Part shown: in pieces, positions 9,201 to 18,100 of the stretch
How positions within the stretch are numbered: the stretch's first letter is position 1
Layout: each line of letters begins with the position of its first letter
Source of the DNA: Verrucomicrobia bacterium UBA7008
GTDB taxonomy: Bacteria; Verrucomicrobiota; Kiritimatiellia; RFP12; UBA1067
Reading direction: 5' to 3'
Assembly: GCA_002449695.1 (NCBI GenBank)
Contig: DJXI01000057.1
Span: forward strand, 1-39,220
Length of the DNA stretch: 39,220 bases
Program-made: the position numbers and the translations under genes
Notes under the pieces: model-generated
Database searches by the model: none
The model's input: the letters and a program-made list of their open reading frames with translations, nothing else
What the model was told of the DNA's origin: nothing

Positions 9201-9534
9201 TTCCCGCCCATTCGCCGTATGTTCCGGTGGCGAGTTCGTCGGCGGAGGCCGGCGCCCAGCCGCTGCCACCCGTGTTTTTCTGAAGGAATACGTCGTTGTC
9301 CGCGCCGGACGAGCCGAGGTTCTTCCAGGTCAGGGCCGTGTCGGAGTGCGGCTGATTTACTCCGACGTTGCGGATGCCGTCGAGGTTCCACACGGCTCCG
9401 GGCACGTAGCAGTCGACGTCGAAGGCGCGGAACGCCGGGTTGTCCCAGTACTTGATGCCCGCAGAAGCGGACAGGGCGAAGAGCGCGGTCGCGACGATCG
9501 CAACTCTCCCGAACAGCACGTTCATGTCTCTCAT
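6295..9534 (-). CDS. Giant exported LamG-like repeat protein, three modules
   Basis: A 1079-residue protein with a Sec signal (FGRVAIVATALFALSASAG). Three modules begin near residues 45, 390 and 748 with a signature of the form DGI-N-G, then H, then TWKNLG. Each ends with KNFR-Y, EE and N, VD, R-F, which is typical of concanavalin/LamG sandwich domains. They are joined by linkers with GYTFTAP and CTGYTIEEW. The linker after module 1 is nearly the same as one in the 1388-residue protein at 15131-19297. The last residues are RPGLILILR. ATG 9534 has AAGGAAAGGA just upstream and overlaps the preceding gene's stop by four bases. It is probably a cell-surface glycan-binding or adhesive protein expressed with the ECF operon; binding is inference from fold resemblance. 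Confidence 0.75.
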   Translation of the reverse strand: MRDMNVLFGRVAIVATALFALSASAGIKYWDNPAFRAFDVDCYVPGAVWNLDGIRNVGVNQPHSDTALTWKNLGSSGADNDVFLQKNTGGSGWAPASADELATGTYGEWAGKGFIFKGNSRMRGSKGISTGTKYTMQVLVEADSTQHATSFVTIFNSNWDKLALLIQPSSKTLIFRTVESVAAKSFASIPGPVFEYATAIANSEDNTEVLFSGTVAPTSGDGFRQNAKISGQTENGYVFGGANDGKSPFKGTFKFFRYYQKALSNEEVAWNRVVDERRFFDRAAPLPVTNVVVATAVAGLEGTEPSGCYAVDENGYTFTAPRTATKDGAKYLCTGYTIEEWDATTGDWGTATFHARELSCAATASSRVRLTWQWTAADGLVTYDISDYVWDGLVLFYDGICNQGTNAPHSATATTWKNLGSAEAPNDMFLQLLNAGGTEWTTASSLDAVDGRNPGAWTADGFALKGDSRWRVVKTDDTNGGIDTGTDYSLQTLLDVNAADQNEAASFVFSLSAAKYSMILYKSGRFDWRSDDAQDTGTPLKMTGTSFDYATAIANGDDNTLTLFSGAEIPTSGDGFRQLESITAHNLERGYDLGGYGNDNYDKLLVGTIKNFRQYDHALTPEEVAQNRKVDDFRYFGKFAQADVIVQSTYAALQGNEPDGEYDLDGSHTFTAPANVTIKVNGKTITYACAGYTVETKDGNYWTTSQTGDGNSVVIAEGDGLKRLTWLWKPVSGLRTAADYSFDDYSQAGLVWNYDGLYNAGVGVHDSEATTWKNLGSGANADLHWNGKTTTGHWTDDGYVFAGGPRFKGDASFYLRNFTMQTLVDADASAQTAGSTYGSIFCGMYQYFNLYLITESFNGSAAGALCWRAQSDGRYMYFKTPGHHYNYATAIQDFDNRTAKIFPGVDVPTTPAENDYNSANEKQRTCFQFDSVITGSDTGYGLGQRGNEATWGMVGTLKNFRYYDRVLTEEELIRNRNVDSARYFNKLAVTNVVVSIGGEETAYKVEGDYTFTAPETVVEKGETKKVVCYTTEELVDGVWKNRGWHDGTDYTYDANSPDWGKTIRLTWRGLRPGLILILR

Positions 9535-10937
9535 GGCGTTTCCTTTCCTTCTTGTTGGTTAGACTTTACGTTCTTGGCGGCTAAAGCCAAATCTCCAATC
9601 CCGTAGGGCGCGATGTTCAGCACGAAGCGCGAGCCGCAGCCGCCGTCGCGCGACGGCAGGACGACCGGATTCTGCGAGCGCCAGTAGAGCGTGCATTCCC
9701 CGAGGCTGTTCGTGTACTTGCCGCCCTTGAGCATGCGCCTCTGCGGATAGCTGGGACTCGGGCATGTCTCGCCGACAGGATCGGTCGCCGCCAGCGCGAC
9801 GCCGCCGTTCTGCCAGTCGAGCACCATTTCGTAGGCATTTCCGAGGACGTCGTAGAGCCCGTACTGGTTCGGCTTCTTGAGCCCGCCGCGGTGCAGCACG
9901 CCGCCGGAGTTCCCGCTGTACCAGAGAATCGCGTCCGCGCCTTCTGCGTTCGCGTCCGCCGCGCCGTCCCAGTAGGCCGTGCCGCCGGGAACGCCGCCGC
10001 GCGCGGCCTTCTCCCACTGCGCCTCCGTCGGCAGATCAAACATGCCGACAAGGCCGGTCCGGGCGCCGAGACGACCGACGATGGACTTCGGATCGACGCC
10101 CCGGCGCACCGGCCAGTCGTAGTCGCCGCCCGGCGCGGAATCGCCGCGGATCGTGCTGCACGAGTCGTTCACGCTCGGCAGCATCACGTCGGGCGTGTTC
10201 ATGTTCTTTCCGTTCTTGAGCAGACGGAACTGGTACTTCGTCGTCTCGAACACGGCGATGTAGTACGGCGCGGAAATCGTCACCCGGCTGGACGGCGAAT
10301 AGCGCTTTTTCGGACCGCCGGAGCTGCGCCCCATCGTGAACGCGCCGGCTGGAATGCGGCGGAAGGCCATCCATTCGCGGAAGTACCGCTCGTCGTCCGC
10401 AAGGCCCGTCCAGACGACGTTGTCGCGCGGCCCCTCGCCCGCGTCCACGCCGCGCCAGAGATCGTCCGACGCCGCCCATGCGCCCCACACGCCGTTCGTG
10501 AGGGCGTTGCGCGTCACATACTGCCGCGCGCCGCGCGCGCCCGCCTCCTTCGAAAGGTCGAACACGATGTAGAGCACGTCCTCGTCCGCGACCTTTTCGG
10601 ACGAGAGCACCACCTTGAAGCGGTCGATTCGGCCGCGCGCCCTGAGCGCCGCGTCCTTCGTCGGCGTGAGGATGATGTGCTTCGCGCCGTCGCCGTCGAT
10701 CACCGTATCGCCCGCAAGCGCCAGCGGCGAGACGGGGCCGATCTCATCCTCTCCGTCGTATGCGACGACGGTCATTTCGCGGACCGACCGTTCCGGCTCA
10801 TCCCATCCGCTCACCGTGAAATCGACCGAAACCGACTCGGACCACGGCCACTGCTGCACGAGCGAAACGCCTGAAATCGTCTCGCCCGCCGCGGCAAACG
10901 CGGCGCACGTCAGCAAAAGTGGCAGAAGCGTCTTCAT
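9531..10937 (-). CDS. Secreted formylglycine-generating-enzyme-fold protein
   Basis: A 468-residue protein. The signal peptide is MKTLLPLLLTCAAFAAAG. Residues 20-180 form a beta-rich domain starting ISGVSLVQQWPWSESVSVDF. Residues 200-460 carry the FGE-sulfatase/SUMF1 signature: FRRIPAGAFTMG, LPTEAQWEKAARGG, YGLYDVLGNAYEMVLDW, MLKGGKY, ending GSRFVLN. By eye against human SUMF1, the first active-site Cys after the GG-Y motif is Asn here (GGKYTN) and only the second is kept (LGEC). It is therefore probably not an active formylglycine generator but an FGE-fold binding or other enzyme. It starts 4 bases after the anti-sigma-like gene and overlaps the LamG gene by four bases. No sulfatase is present in the window. 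Confidence 0.8.
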   Translation of the reverse strand: MKTLLPLLLTCAAFAAAGETISGVSLVQQWPWSESVSVDFTVSGWDEPERSVREMTVVAYDGEDEIGPVSPLALAGDTVIDGDGAKHIILTPTKDAALRARGRIDRFKVVLSSEKVADEDVLYIVFDLSKEAGARGARQYVTRNALTNGVWGAWAASDDLWRGVDAGEGPRDNVVWTGLADDERYFREWMAFRRIPAGAFTMGRSSGGPKKRYSPSSRVTISAPYYIAVFETTKYQFRLLKNGKNMNTPDVMLPSVNDSCSTIRGDSAPGGDYDWPVRRGVDPKSIVGRLGARTGLVGMFDLPTEAQWEKAARGGVPGGTAYWDGAADANAEGADAILWYSGNSGGVLHRGGLKKPNQYGLYDVLGNAYEMVLDWQNGGVALAATDPVGETCPSPSYPQRRMLKGGKYTNSLGECTLYWRSQNPVVLPSRDGGCGSRFVLNIAPYGIGDLALAAKNVKSNQQEGKETP

Positions 10938-10941
10938 TTCG

Positions 10942-11658
10942 TCATTTCTTCGCGATCCGGAACCCGGCGGAACCCTCCAGCGCGAGGCGCGGCCGCTCGC
11001 CCGAAACCCCGCGCACGAAGCCAATGCCATCGGCAACAAGGCACGCGACTTCTTCGCCCGCGCCGCCCGCGCCGCTGTAAAAGGTCAGTTTCGCCGTGAA
11101 CACATCGTCCTCGTCGAAGTTTTCCGGCATCGGCGGATTCCATATCGGAAACGCATCGCTCTTGCCGTAGACCCTTTCCGCCGTCACCCCCGCGCCCGTG
11201 ATCGTGAGCCGTACCGACTTCGCGCACTCCGGCCACTCCCAGGCCATCTGCGTCTGACCGGCGTTCAGCGTCTTCCAGAGCGCCGTCGCGCCGGGATCGG
11301 CGTTCACCACACATTCGTTTGACATTGCCATCCGGCTGGCGGCCACAGGTTCCGAGGCCGTCACCCCGACCACGGCGACATCTTCGATCACCGCCGCAGT
11401 CGGCGCACCGGCCGCGCCATCCGCAGTCTTCGCTGTTCGCGCCGACATCGCGAGGACCGCGCACGCCGCGACTGCCGCGACGGACGCGGCGACTTGAAAG
11501 GTGCGCGTCCGCCAAAGCGCGGCTCGACCGACCGCTGCCGCCGAACCGACCGCCGCCAGACAGCGGTGCGCGAAGCCGTCCGACGCGGGCGGTATGTCCG
11601 CATCGCACAAGAGCGACTCCGCCATGAATTCCTCGTCCATCTCGAAACCTGCAACCAT
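10942..11658 (-). CDS. Anti-sigma-factor-like single-pass membrane protein
   Basis: A 238-residue protein. About 55 cytoplasmic residues (MDEEFMAESLLCDADIPPASD) precede one membrane helix at about 55-75 (VAASVAAVAACAVLAM), then about 160 extracytoplasmic residues. Size, topology and position 18 bases after an ECF sigma gene fit an anti-sigma factor. The cytoplasmic part lacks the H-x3-C-x2-C zinc motif of the common ZAS type, so the call rests on context and topology. The outer domain ends GSAGFRIAKK and contains beta-like stretches around SVRLTITGAGV. GGAG lies 6 bases before ATG 11658. It probably holds the sigma factor at the membrane until an envelope signal arrives. Confidence 0.6.
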   Translation of the reverse strand: MVAGFEMDEEFMAESLLCDADIPPASDGFAHRCLAAVGSAAAVGRAALWRTRTFQVAASVAAVAACAVLAMSARTAKTADGAAGAPTAAVIEDVAVVGVTASEPVAASRMAMSNECVVNADPGATALWKTLNAGQTQMAWEWPECAKSVRLTITGAGVTAERVYGKSDAFPIWNPPMPENFDEDDVFTAKLTFYSGAGGAGEEVACLVADGIGFVRGVSGERPRLALEGSAGFRIAKK

Positions 11659-11676
11659 AGCCTTCTCCCATTCTGT

Positions 11677-12219
11677 TTAACGGGCGACGCCGCCCTTCCG
11701 TTTGGTGAGAAACGCACAAATCTTCCGCCGCCCCTCGGACAGCCTGAATTTCACCGTTCCTTCGGGCACCGCAAGCGCCTCGGCGATGTCCGCCACCGAA
11801 AGTTCCCCGAAATAACGCAGAACGACAGCCTCCCGCAGTATCGGAGACAACCGCGAAACCGCCAGCCGGACAGCCGCCGCATCCGACTTGACGGCAAGCG
11901 CGTCGCCTGGGTTCGGACGAGCGTCCTCTACTTCCGGGATGTCCTCCATGAAAACAAGCGCGTTCGCCGCCTTCAGACGCAAATCATCCCTATGCAGATT
12001 GACGAGGATCGTGCAAAGAAACGAAAAATACGCCGCTTCGGAAGGAAAATCGCCCTGGGCCTTGACCGCACGGGCCAGTGTGCGCATGGCCAGATCCTCC
12101 GACATCGCCGCATCCGAGCAGAGCCGGAACGCCAGCTTGTAAAGGCGATCCGAATAGGACGCGACCAGCGCCTTCGCGCCCGCTTCCGGATCGGTCCGTA
12201 TCTGTTCCCAAACGCACAT
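11677..12219 (-). CDS. ECF-subfamily RNA polymerase sigma factor
   Basis: A 180-residue protein, the usual ECF length. Region 2 covers about residues 15-85 (LVASYSDRLYKLAFRLCSD, FLCTILVNLHRDDLR). Region 4 covers about 120-170 (LSPILREAVVLRYFGELSV, GTVKFRLSEGRRKI) with the helix-turn-helix that reads the -35. AGGA is only one base from ATG 12219, too close for normal initiation. A GTG two codons later (12213) has that AGGA at a normal 7 bases, so the true start may be MWEQIRTDPE. It heads an apparent operon with the anti-sigma-like, FGE-fold and LamG proteins, so it may control its own surface machinery. A palindrome at 12236-12249 lies just upstream. Confidence 0.85.
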   Translation of the reverse strand: MCVWEQIRTDPEAGAKALVASYSDRLYKLAFRLCSDAAMSEDLAMRTLARAVKAQGDFPSEAAYFSFLCTILVNLHRDDLRLKAANALVFMEDIPEVEDARPNPGDALAVKSDAAAVRLAVSRLSPILREAVVLRYFGELSVADIAEALAVPEGTVKFRLSEGRRKICAFLTKRKGGVAR

Positions 12220-12235
12220 ATCCTAATAGATTAAA

Positions 12236-12249
12236 CGCATGCTCATGCG
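12236..12249. promoter_or_regulatory. 14-bp palindrome upstream of the ECF sigma gene (possible operator)
   Basis: CGCATG (12236-12241) and CATGCG (12244-12249) form a perfect inverted repeat around two bases. It lies 17-30 bases before the sigma gene start, where a repressor or autoregulatory site would be expected. No convincing -35/-10 pair was found by eye in the 168 bases up to the terminator at 12388. Confidence 0.35.
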
Positions 12250-12387
12250 ATTCCGTTGGGTTCGGATTAGCGCCTATCCTGAAATTACCGACGAAAGGCG
12301 TTGTCGCGATCCGGCAAACCTGTCCTGAGATACTGCGCCGCCGTAGAGCCACGCAGCATCTTCAGATCCGGCGGCTATTAAAGAAGC

Positions 12388-12421
12388 CCTGAGCTCCAGA
12401 CCCATGCGCTTGGAGCTCAGG
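12388..12421 (-). terminator. Rho-independent terminator of the 745-residue repeat protein gene
   Basis: CCTGAGCTCCA (12388-12398) and TGGAGCTCAGG (12411-12421) form an 11-bp perfect stem with a 12-base loop. Read on the minus strand it is followed by a T-rich stretch (gcTTCTTTaat). It lies 27 bases after the stop codon at 12448. Confidence 0.65.
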
Positions 12422-12447
12422 CTATCACCACACGGCACTCAGGCCGC

Positions 12448-14685
12448 TCAGCGGAGAATGATCAGCATGCCAAGCGGTACATTTGTGACCTCGCAAGTCC
12501 TGGGCTCGCCATCGACTTCGCTGCCGAAAACATCGTAAACCGGCGTGACGGAATAAACATCCGGTGTCTTGGTATGCTTACGCCACGACACTTCAAGCGA
12601 TCCATCTGTTCCACCTTCGATTGCTTCACCGTTCAACGTCCATTTATAGGAAACGGCACCGACGGCTTTTCCAGTCAACACCACGGACTTAGAGCGTGAC
12701 ACGGTCTTATCAGTCGGATCGACAAGCCACGTCTCCTTGCCGTCTACGCCCATTCCGCCAATGGTAGGATCGGCGACGGATGAACTGTGCTTCAGCGCGA
12801 GCTTGCCCGTCTTCGTGTCGTAGAGGCCGACGCCCTCCGCGCCCTTGTATGGCAGGAACTCCGCCGCAGGTTCGGACGAATCGCCCTCGTAGATGCGCAC
12901 TGAATAGACGCGCATGACGCCGTTGGCGACAGTTGTATCCACAACGGTGCCGTCTTCACTCTTGAGACTGCCGAAAATGCCCATCGGATAGGCGCACGTT
13001 AAATTTCCTGCGGATGTAATATCCTTCTTTTCCTCCTGCACACCATTGCGGACAACCCAGCCTTTCGCATTCTTTGCGTCGTAGATTGCTTTGATGCGCT
13101 CTGCACCTGGACCTGGGTTCATGATGTAAGTATTGCCTCCGCTCGAACCGCCGGAAAAACGAAGCGGACCACTGTCAAGCCAGGCGCACCAACGCAAAAC
13201 AGAACCACTTGCGAAGTTTCCAAAGAGGAAACCTCTATTACCCCCTGTAAATGCTAAATCAACTTCAACGCGCGATTGATAGCCGACCTTGTATCCAGAA
13301 TTGAGCACCTGCGTGCCGTCGCTTTCAACGAACGCGTCGCGAGCCGTCGGGCCGGAAAGCGCGATGTTCCCGCCAGCGACAAAGTTTCTCGTACCGGCGG
13401 AGAGGAACGCCCCCGTCAAGGTGTCGCGGAAGCCCGCTTCGCCATTGCGCACATACGGCACGAAGTTCGTGACGAGGACGCCGCTTTCGTAGATCTTCAG
13501 ACCATAGCACTTCATGCCGTAGGCCGGTTGCGAAAACGTTGAGCCATTGGAGTCGGCGAAGATGGACAACTGGACGGATGCCTCCGCGCCGGATGCGGGT
13601 GCCGTTCCCGCGATGGTGGCCACGGGAGTGCATCCAGTGATGTATTCTCCCTTGTTGTTCGCCGCGTCGAAGACCCACGTGTGACGGTCCGTGTCGATCG
13701 CCGGGCCGGAACCCTGCGACGAACCACTGTTAAGGAAGAACTGGTTCTTGTTGCTTGCCGTGTACACGAGATAACGCATTGTCGTCGAGCCTCCGCCGTT
13801 CCAGCACCCCATCGGGCGGAATGTGCCGGAGGCCTTTCCGAGCGCACCATCGAGTTCCACGCGGCTCGTAGCCTTCATCTTGTAGCCTGTGAAAAGACCG
13901 ACGTCGCCGCTGGTCGCCGTGAGTTGGATATATCCGCCGCCGACTTCTTTGATGTCGCCGCCGTAGCGGAGCGCCGCCGCGTCTTTGCGAGGGTCGAGCG
14001 CGAAGGTGCCGGTCACAGAATCGCGCAGACAGGGCTGGCCGTCGCGCAGAACAGGCACGTAGTCGCGCTTGAGGTCGTACTTGCCGGTTGTCTCATTCCA
14101 TTCGGAAATCTTGCATCCGTAGATGCGGGCCTTGGCGAACTGCCCGCCGTCCACTGCGGAACCGTCGGCGGACTTCGAGGAGCCGAGAAGGCTCACCGGC
14201 CAATTTGCGTTTGCCGCGAACGTTGCACCGGAATCGACTTCGTTCGTCGTGGCGGCGCCATGTTCGGCGATCTGAAGTTTCCCATTGTGACCGTCGATGG
14301 AGAGAAACCAGCGCACGGCGGAAATGACGCGCCCGGAGTTGACGGTTTTCCGGTCGCTGCCGACGATGAACTGCATCCCGTCCGCGCCGCCTTTGTTCCA
14401 GAACGCCGTGGCCGTGCCGCATCCGCTGCTCCACGGACCGATCACCATGCCGCCATGTGCCACCGAGGCATCACCGTAGTCGCCCGCAAGCCACTCGAAG
14501 TCAAGGTCGATGCGGGTCGTTGGCTTGGCGTAATAGTCGGTGAATATCGTATTTGCCTTCAGCGATTCCACATACGCGTCTTCGGCGAAGGCGACTGACG
14601 CCAGCGCGACAGCTGACGCAAACACGCCGATGGCGCATGCCGAACCCGACATGAACATGGACTTGACAACATCTCTGATAGTCAT
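12448..14685 (-). CDS. Giant exported repeat protein with three LamG-like modules (second type)
   Basis: A 745-residue protein. The signal peptide is about 35 residues (GSACAIGVFASAVALASVAFA). Modules begin near residues 57, 275 and 468 with TRIDLDF or SRVELD/SRVEVD. They end near 230, 430 and 630 with an exported-domain signature of the type IYE, then F-P, R-G, then DT-TG-F. This module type differs from that in the 1079- and 1388-residue proteins, though the sandwich-like layout is similar. A final Ig-like region (SVVLTGKAVGAVSYKWTLNG) precedes the tail PLGMLIILR. ATG 14685 has GAGAGG 6 bases upstream. It stands alone, with its own promoter and terminator. It is probably a surface protein; ligand unknown. 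Confidence 0.75.
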   Translation of the reverse strand: MTIRDVVKSMFMSGSACAIGVFASAVALASVAFAEDAYVESLKANTIFTDYYAKPTTRIDLDFEWLAGDYGDASVAHGGMVIGPWSSGCGTATAFWNKGGADGMQFIVGSDRKTVNSGRVISAVRWFLSIDGHNGKLQIAEHGAATTNEVDSGATFAANANWPVSLLGSSKSADGSAVDGGQFAKARIYGCKISEWNETTGKYDLKRDYVPVLRDGQPCLRDSVTGTFALDPRKDAAALRYGGDIKEVGGGYIQLTATSGDVGLFTGYKMKATSRVELDGALGKASGTFRPMGCWNGGGSTTMRYLVYTASNKNQFFLNSGSSQGSGPAIDTDRHTWVFDAANNKGEYITGCTPVATIAGTAPASGAEASVQLSIFADSNGSTFSQPAYGMKCYGLKIYESGVLVTNFVPYVRNGEAGFRDTLTGAFLSAGTRNFVAGGNIALSGPTARDAFVESDGTQVLNSGYKVGYQSRVEVDLAFTGGNRGFLFGNFASGSVLRWCAWLDSGPLRFSGGSSGGNTYIMNPGPGAERIKAIYDAKNAKGWVVRNGVQEEKKDITSAGNLTCAYPMGIFGSLKSEDGTVVDTTVANGVMRVYSVRIYEGDSSEPAAEFLPYKGAEGVGLYDTKTGKLALKHSSSVADPTIGGMGVDGKETWLVDPTDKTVSRSKSVVLTGKAVGAVSYKWTLNGEAIEGGTDGSLEVSWRKHTKTPDVYSVTPVYDVFGSEVDGEPRTCEVTNVPLGMLIILR

Positions 14686-14717
14686 AAAAACCTCTCTTTT
14701 TTGATTTTTACGCCCAT

Positions 14718-14780
14718 AGTATACCACAGCCGTCCAAATAAGGAAATTGCATATCCTTCCGCCAAACTTGCATCTCCCGC
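14718..14780 (-). promoter_or_regulatory. Promoter with upstream direct-repeat element (copy A)
   Basis: Minus strand: -10 TATACT (14718-14723), 17-bp spacer, -35 TTTCCT (14741-14746). The -35 abuts an ATGCAA half-site (14747-14752), with a second ATGCAA (14768-14773) 21 bp further upstream, then CTCCCGC on the plus strand. The same architecture occurs at copies B and E, so a shared activator is likely. Confidence 0.7.
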
Positions 14781-14870
14781 ACGACACACCGCGTCGCGGC
14801 CAAGGACGATCCGGTTGCGCGAGTTGGCGGCAGCGCCGAACGGAGCGCCGCAATGCGGGGCAATTCTGGA

Positions 14871-15026
14871 GATTCTAGACCGCTCGCTGCGCTCGCTGTT
14901 CTAGATCGCTCGCTGCGCTCGCTTGTCTAGATATTCTAGATTAGCTCGCGCTCTGCGCGAGCGTACTAGATTAGCGTCCGCAAGGACGCGGTCTAGCAGA
15001 GCGAGCAACGCGAGCGGTCTAGAATC
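14871..15026. repeat. CTAG-rich nested palindrome cluster
   Basis: The outer arms are a perfect 17-bp inverted repeat (14871-14887 and 15010-15026). Inside lie a 17-bp direct repeat (14881-14897, 14907-14923), a hairpin with 8-bp stem GCTCGCGC/GCGCGAGC (14944-14951, 14955-14962), and a hairpin GCGTCC-GCAA-GGACGC (14974-14989). Seven CTAG tetranucleotides separate these units. It lies in the 445-base gap between two giant surface-protein genes, about 105 bases beyond the stop of the 1388-residue gene. It could be a BIME-like terminator or RNA-processing site. It is not coding. Confidence 0.75.
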
Positions 15027-15130
15027 CCTGGACGTGACGGCGACAATCGGCGACAAGACGCTTTATTCGTACACCGACCGCCTCACGTACGGCACAAGCG
15101 ACCCGCCCTTGCCCCGGCTTTCTTGCGCCG

Positions 15131-18100
15131 CTACCTGATGACGAGCGTCATGCCCTTCCGCTTCGGCCCCCACGTAACGCGCACCTTGGCGCCTTCTGTA
15201 TACGTGAATTCCTTCTTGCCCTCGTGCCAGGTCTTGTTCGTCCAGTTGCCGAGTGCGTCAAGCTCTTCGGTGTAGTACCCGGCTACTGGCTTGAGAATGC
15301 CGTCCTTGTCCTTGACGCTCGTTGCCGAGAACGTCCACGTGCCTTCGACCGTGTAGGCACCCGGCGCTTCGGCAAGAACCTCCTGCGCGTCGCTTTCCAC
15401 GTGGCCATACTTCGTCGCAATCGTCACGTTCGACTCCGGCGGCTTGTTCTTGAAGCGCGCCTCGTCGACCTTGCGGTTGTGCTCCAGTTCATCAGGCAGG
15501 AGCATACGAGTATAGACGCGCACAGCCTGGATTTTGCCGTTGAAGCGGCGCTCGTTCGTCTTCGTGGCGTCGTCCGGGAAATACACGCCGCCGATATAGA
15601 ACGGCCTGTTCTCGAACTTGGTCCAGTCGCTGCGCCATTTCCCAATCCAGTTGTCCGACGTTGGCGATGTAGTTTCAAACACGGTGTATGCACCAGCATG
15701 CCAGATGGCATTAACATATTGCTCTCCCCAATTTGGCACATACACGGCTCCTGCGTTGTGCACTTTGAAACGGGCTTGCCTCCCGTCGGTAAACATCCCC
15801 GCGTAGATATTGCAATAGTCGTTGGTAGAGCCAAATATCGTCGGATAGGCAGTTTGCTTGTTGTAATCGTCGCAGACGACTTGAATAGTCAGATAGCATT
15901 GGCCGTCAAAGTCAGGATTCGCGCCGAGCGTTGCGAACTTGCCGCCGTTGACGAAGTTGTAGCCGTCTTTGGCCCATCCGCCGGAGTTGGAGCCCGTGGC
16001 GGAATCGAAAGTCGCGTTCAGGCTTGCGCCGCCCGTGCCGAGGTTCACCCACTCCGTCGCGTTCAAGTCGTGGTCCGCCGTCGCGCCTGCATTGCGAATG
16101 CCGTCGAAGTTAAGATAGAGCCCATCCTGCACATAGTCGCCGACGTCGTAATCCTTGATCTTCGTCAGACGGCTCTTGACCGCCCAGTTCCACGTGAGGC
16201 GCTTGGAGGCGGTGGAGACGTCGGGGACGACGGCGACGGGAGCGTCGCCGCGCTGAACGGTCGTGGCATCCGCCCACGCCGAGCCGTTCCATGTTTCCAG
16301 CGTGTAACCTGCAAGTTCGTATGGGATGCCATCGAAAACGACTTCGGTCTGCGCCGTGAACGTGTAGCCCGGCGCCGGACGGTAGGCGCCGCAAGGCAAG
16401 TCGCCGCCAAGCCCTTCGACTGTAGATGCGACTACAAGGTTTCCGGCGGCCGCCGGGGCGCGCCCGAAGAAGCGAACCTCGTCCGCCTTACGGTTCTTCA
16501 CGAGTTCTGCATCCGTCAACGCGCGGTTGTAGATACGCGCCGACTTGTAGGTTCCGTGGAACCGGCGCAGATTATAGCCCATCGCACTAGAGCCGCCATC
16601 GCCGTTGCCGCTGGCAAAGGTGATGGTCTGCGTGCCAATGGACTTGTTGAAAGCCCTTGTGACGCCATCCTGTGCAGCCGTCTGGAAGAGCGCGGCATTG
16701 ACACCATCCGACCATCCTGTCATATACTCGCCGTCCCATCCCTTGAGGCTGGGGTCGCGCGTATGCGCGTTCGCAACCTTGAACTGCACACCAGGCGTGT
16801 CATTGTTATTCTGGTTGTAGTACATAGCGAAGGGATCTCCCGACGCGGCCTTTGTGCCAAAGAGCGCAGGCCAGGCCGTGACAATGCACTGCGACGTGCT
16901 GCGGCTGAAGTTGACGACCGCCTGCACCGTATACTTGTCTCCTATTGTGCGTGTCGTGTTCATGACGGCATACGCAGGGTTGGTCGTCCGCCCGTCGAAA
17001 CGGTAGCCGTCGGCCGTCCATCCACAGGAGGAATCAACGCCTATGAACTTCGCGTAGTCGCCATCATTGGCGAGGTCGGCCCATGTCGTCGCCGCGCTGT
17101 CGTGAATGGCCTGTTTCCCGGTGTTGCGGATGCCGTCGAGATGGACGACGAGGCCGTCCGTGACGTAATCGTTGAACGCCGCGTCGTAGCCCGGGCCTGC
17201 CGTGTGCGTCCACTGCCAGGTGAGGCGGACTTTCGCAGTTGTATCTGTGAGCGCGACGGAGAGGACGCCGCTGTGTGTTTCCGCCGCGCCCCACGCCGCG
17301 CCGTCCCAAGTCTCGAGCGTGTAGCCCGTGCAAGAGTATGTGTCATCGCCGACAGTCACGCTCGCAGGCGCGGAGAAGGTATGGCCGCCCGCCGAAAGCG
17401 CGTATGCGCCCTCCGGCGCGTCGCCCGAAACACCGCGCACGGACGAAGCCACGACGACATTCGCGTCTGGTGCGCCGATGCCGAAGAAGCGCGCATCGTC
17501 GATGGCGCGGTTCTGCGCAAGCTCGGCATCGCTCAGCACCCTGTTGTAGATCCTGATTGACTTGATCGTGCCCTTGAACCACCGTGCGCTGCGCAACTCC
17601 ACCGAGTTGCCGGCACTGCCCACATAGACGGTTGCAGCGGGAATATTATCGCCTTTTTTGCCGGTGTTCGACTTGGCCCCCGTCAACGCGTCGGTTTGGG
17701 TGATATATTTCGTCAAACCATCGCGCGCCACCGTTACATAACGGCCTTCCCATGTTCCTTTATTAAGATAAAGATTGCCGCCATCCGTGGTGGCGCACTT
17801 GAACGTCATCTGATGATTGGGAGTGTCATTGTTCAAATCGTAATACAAATTCAGCGCATCGTTGTTGTTGCAACCGACAAGATGCGGCCAATTGATGCGC
17901 GTGGTCTGGGCGATTTTGGAGGCGTAAAGAACGTTGGTATCCGCTTCGCACACAACCTGCACCGTCACCTGCTGGCCAAGGCTTGCGAGCTGACTGGAGA
18001 ACTGGGCGAAACTGCGGGCGTCGAAGTAGTAGCCGTCGTCAAGCCATTCGCTCGCGTCGCCTTCATCGCGTGCGATTGTTGCCACTTTGCCGTCCACAAG

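Noticed and set aside
9531..10937. Active sulfatase-activating formylglycine generator
   Set aside because: No sulfatase is nearby and one of the two active-site cysteines appears replaced by Asn, so only the fold is claimed.
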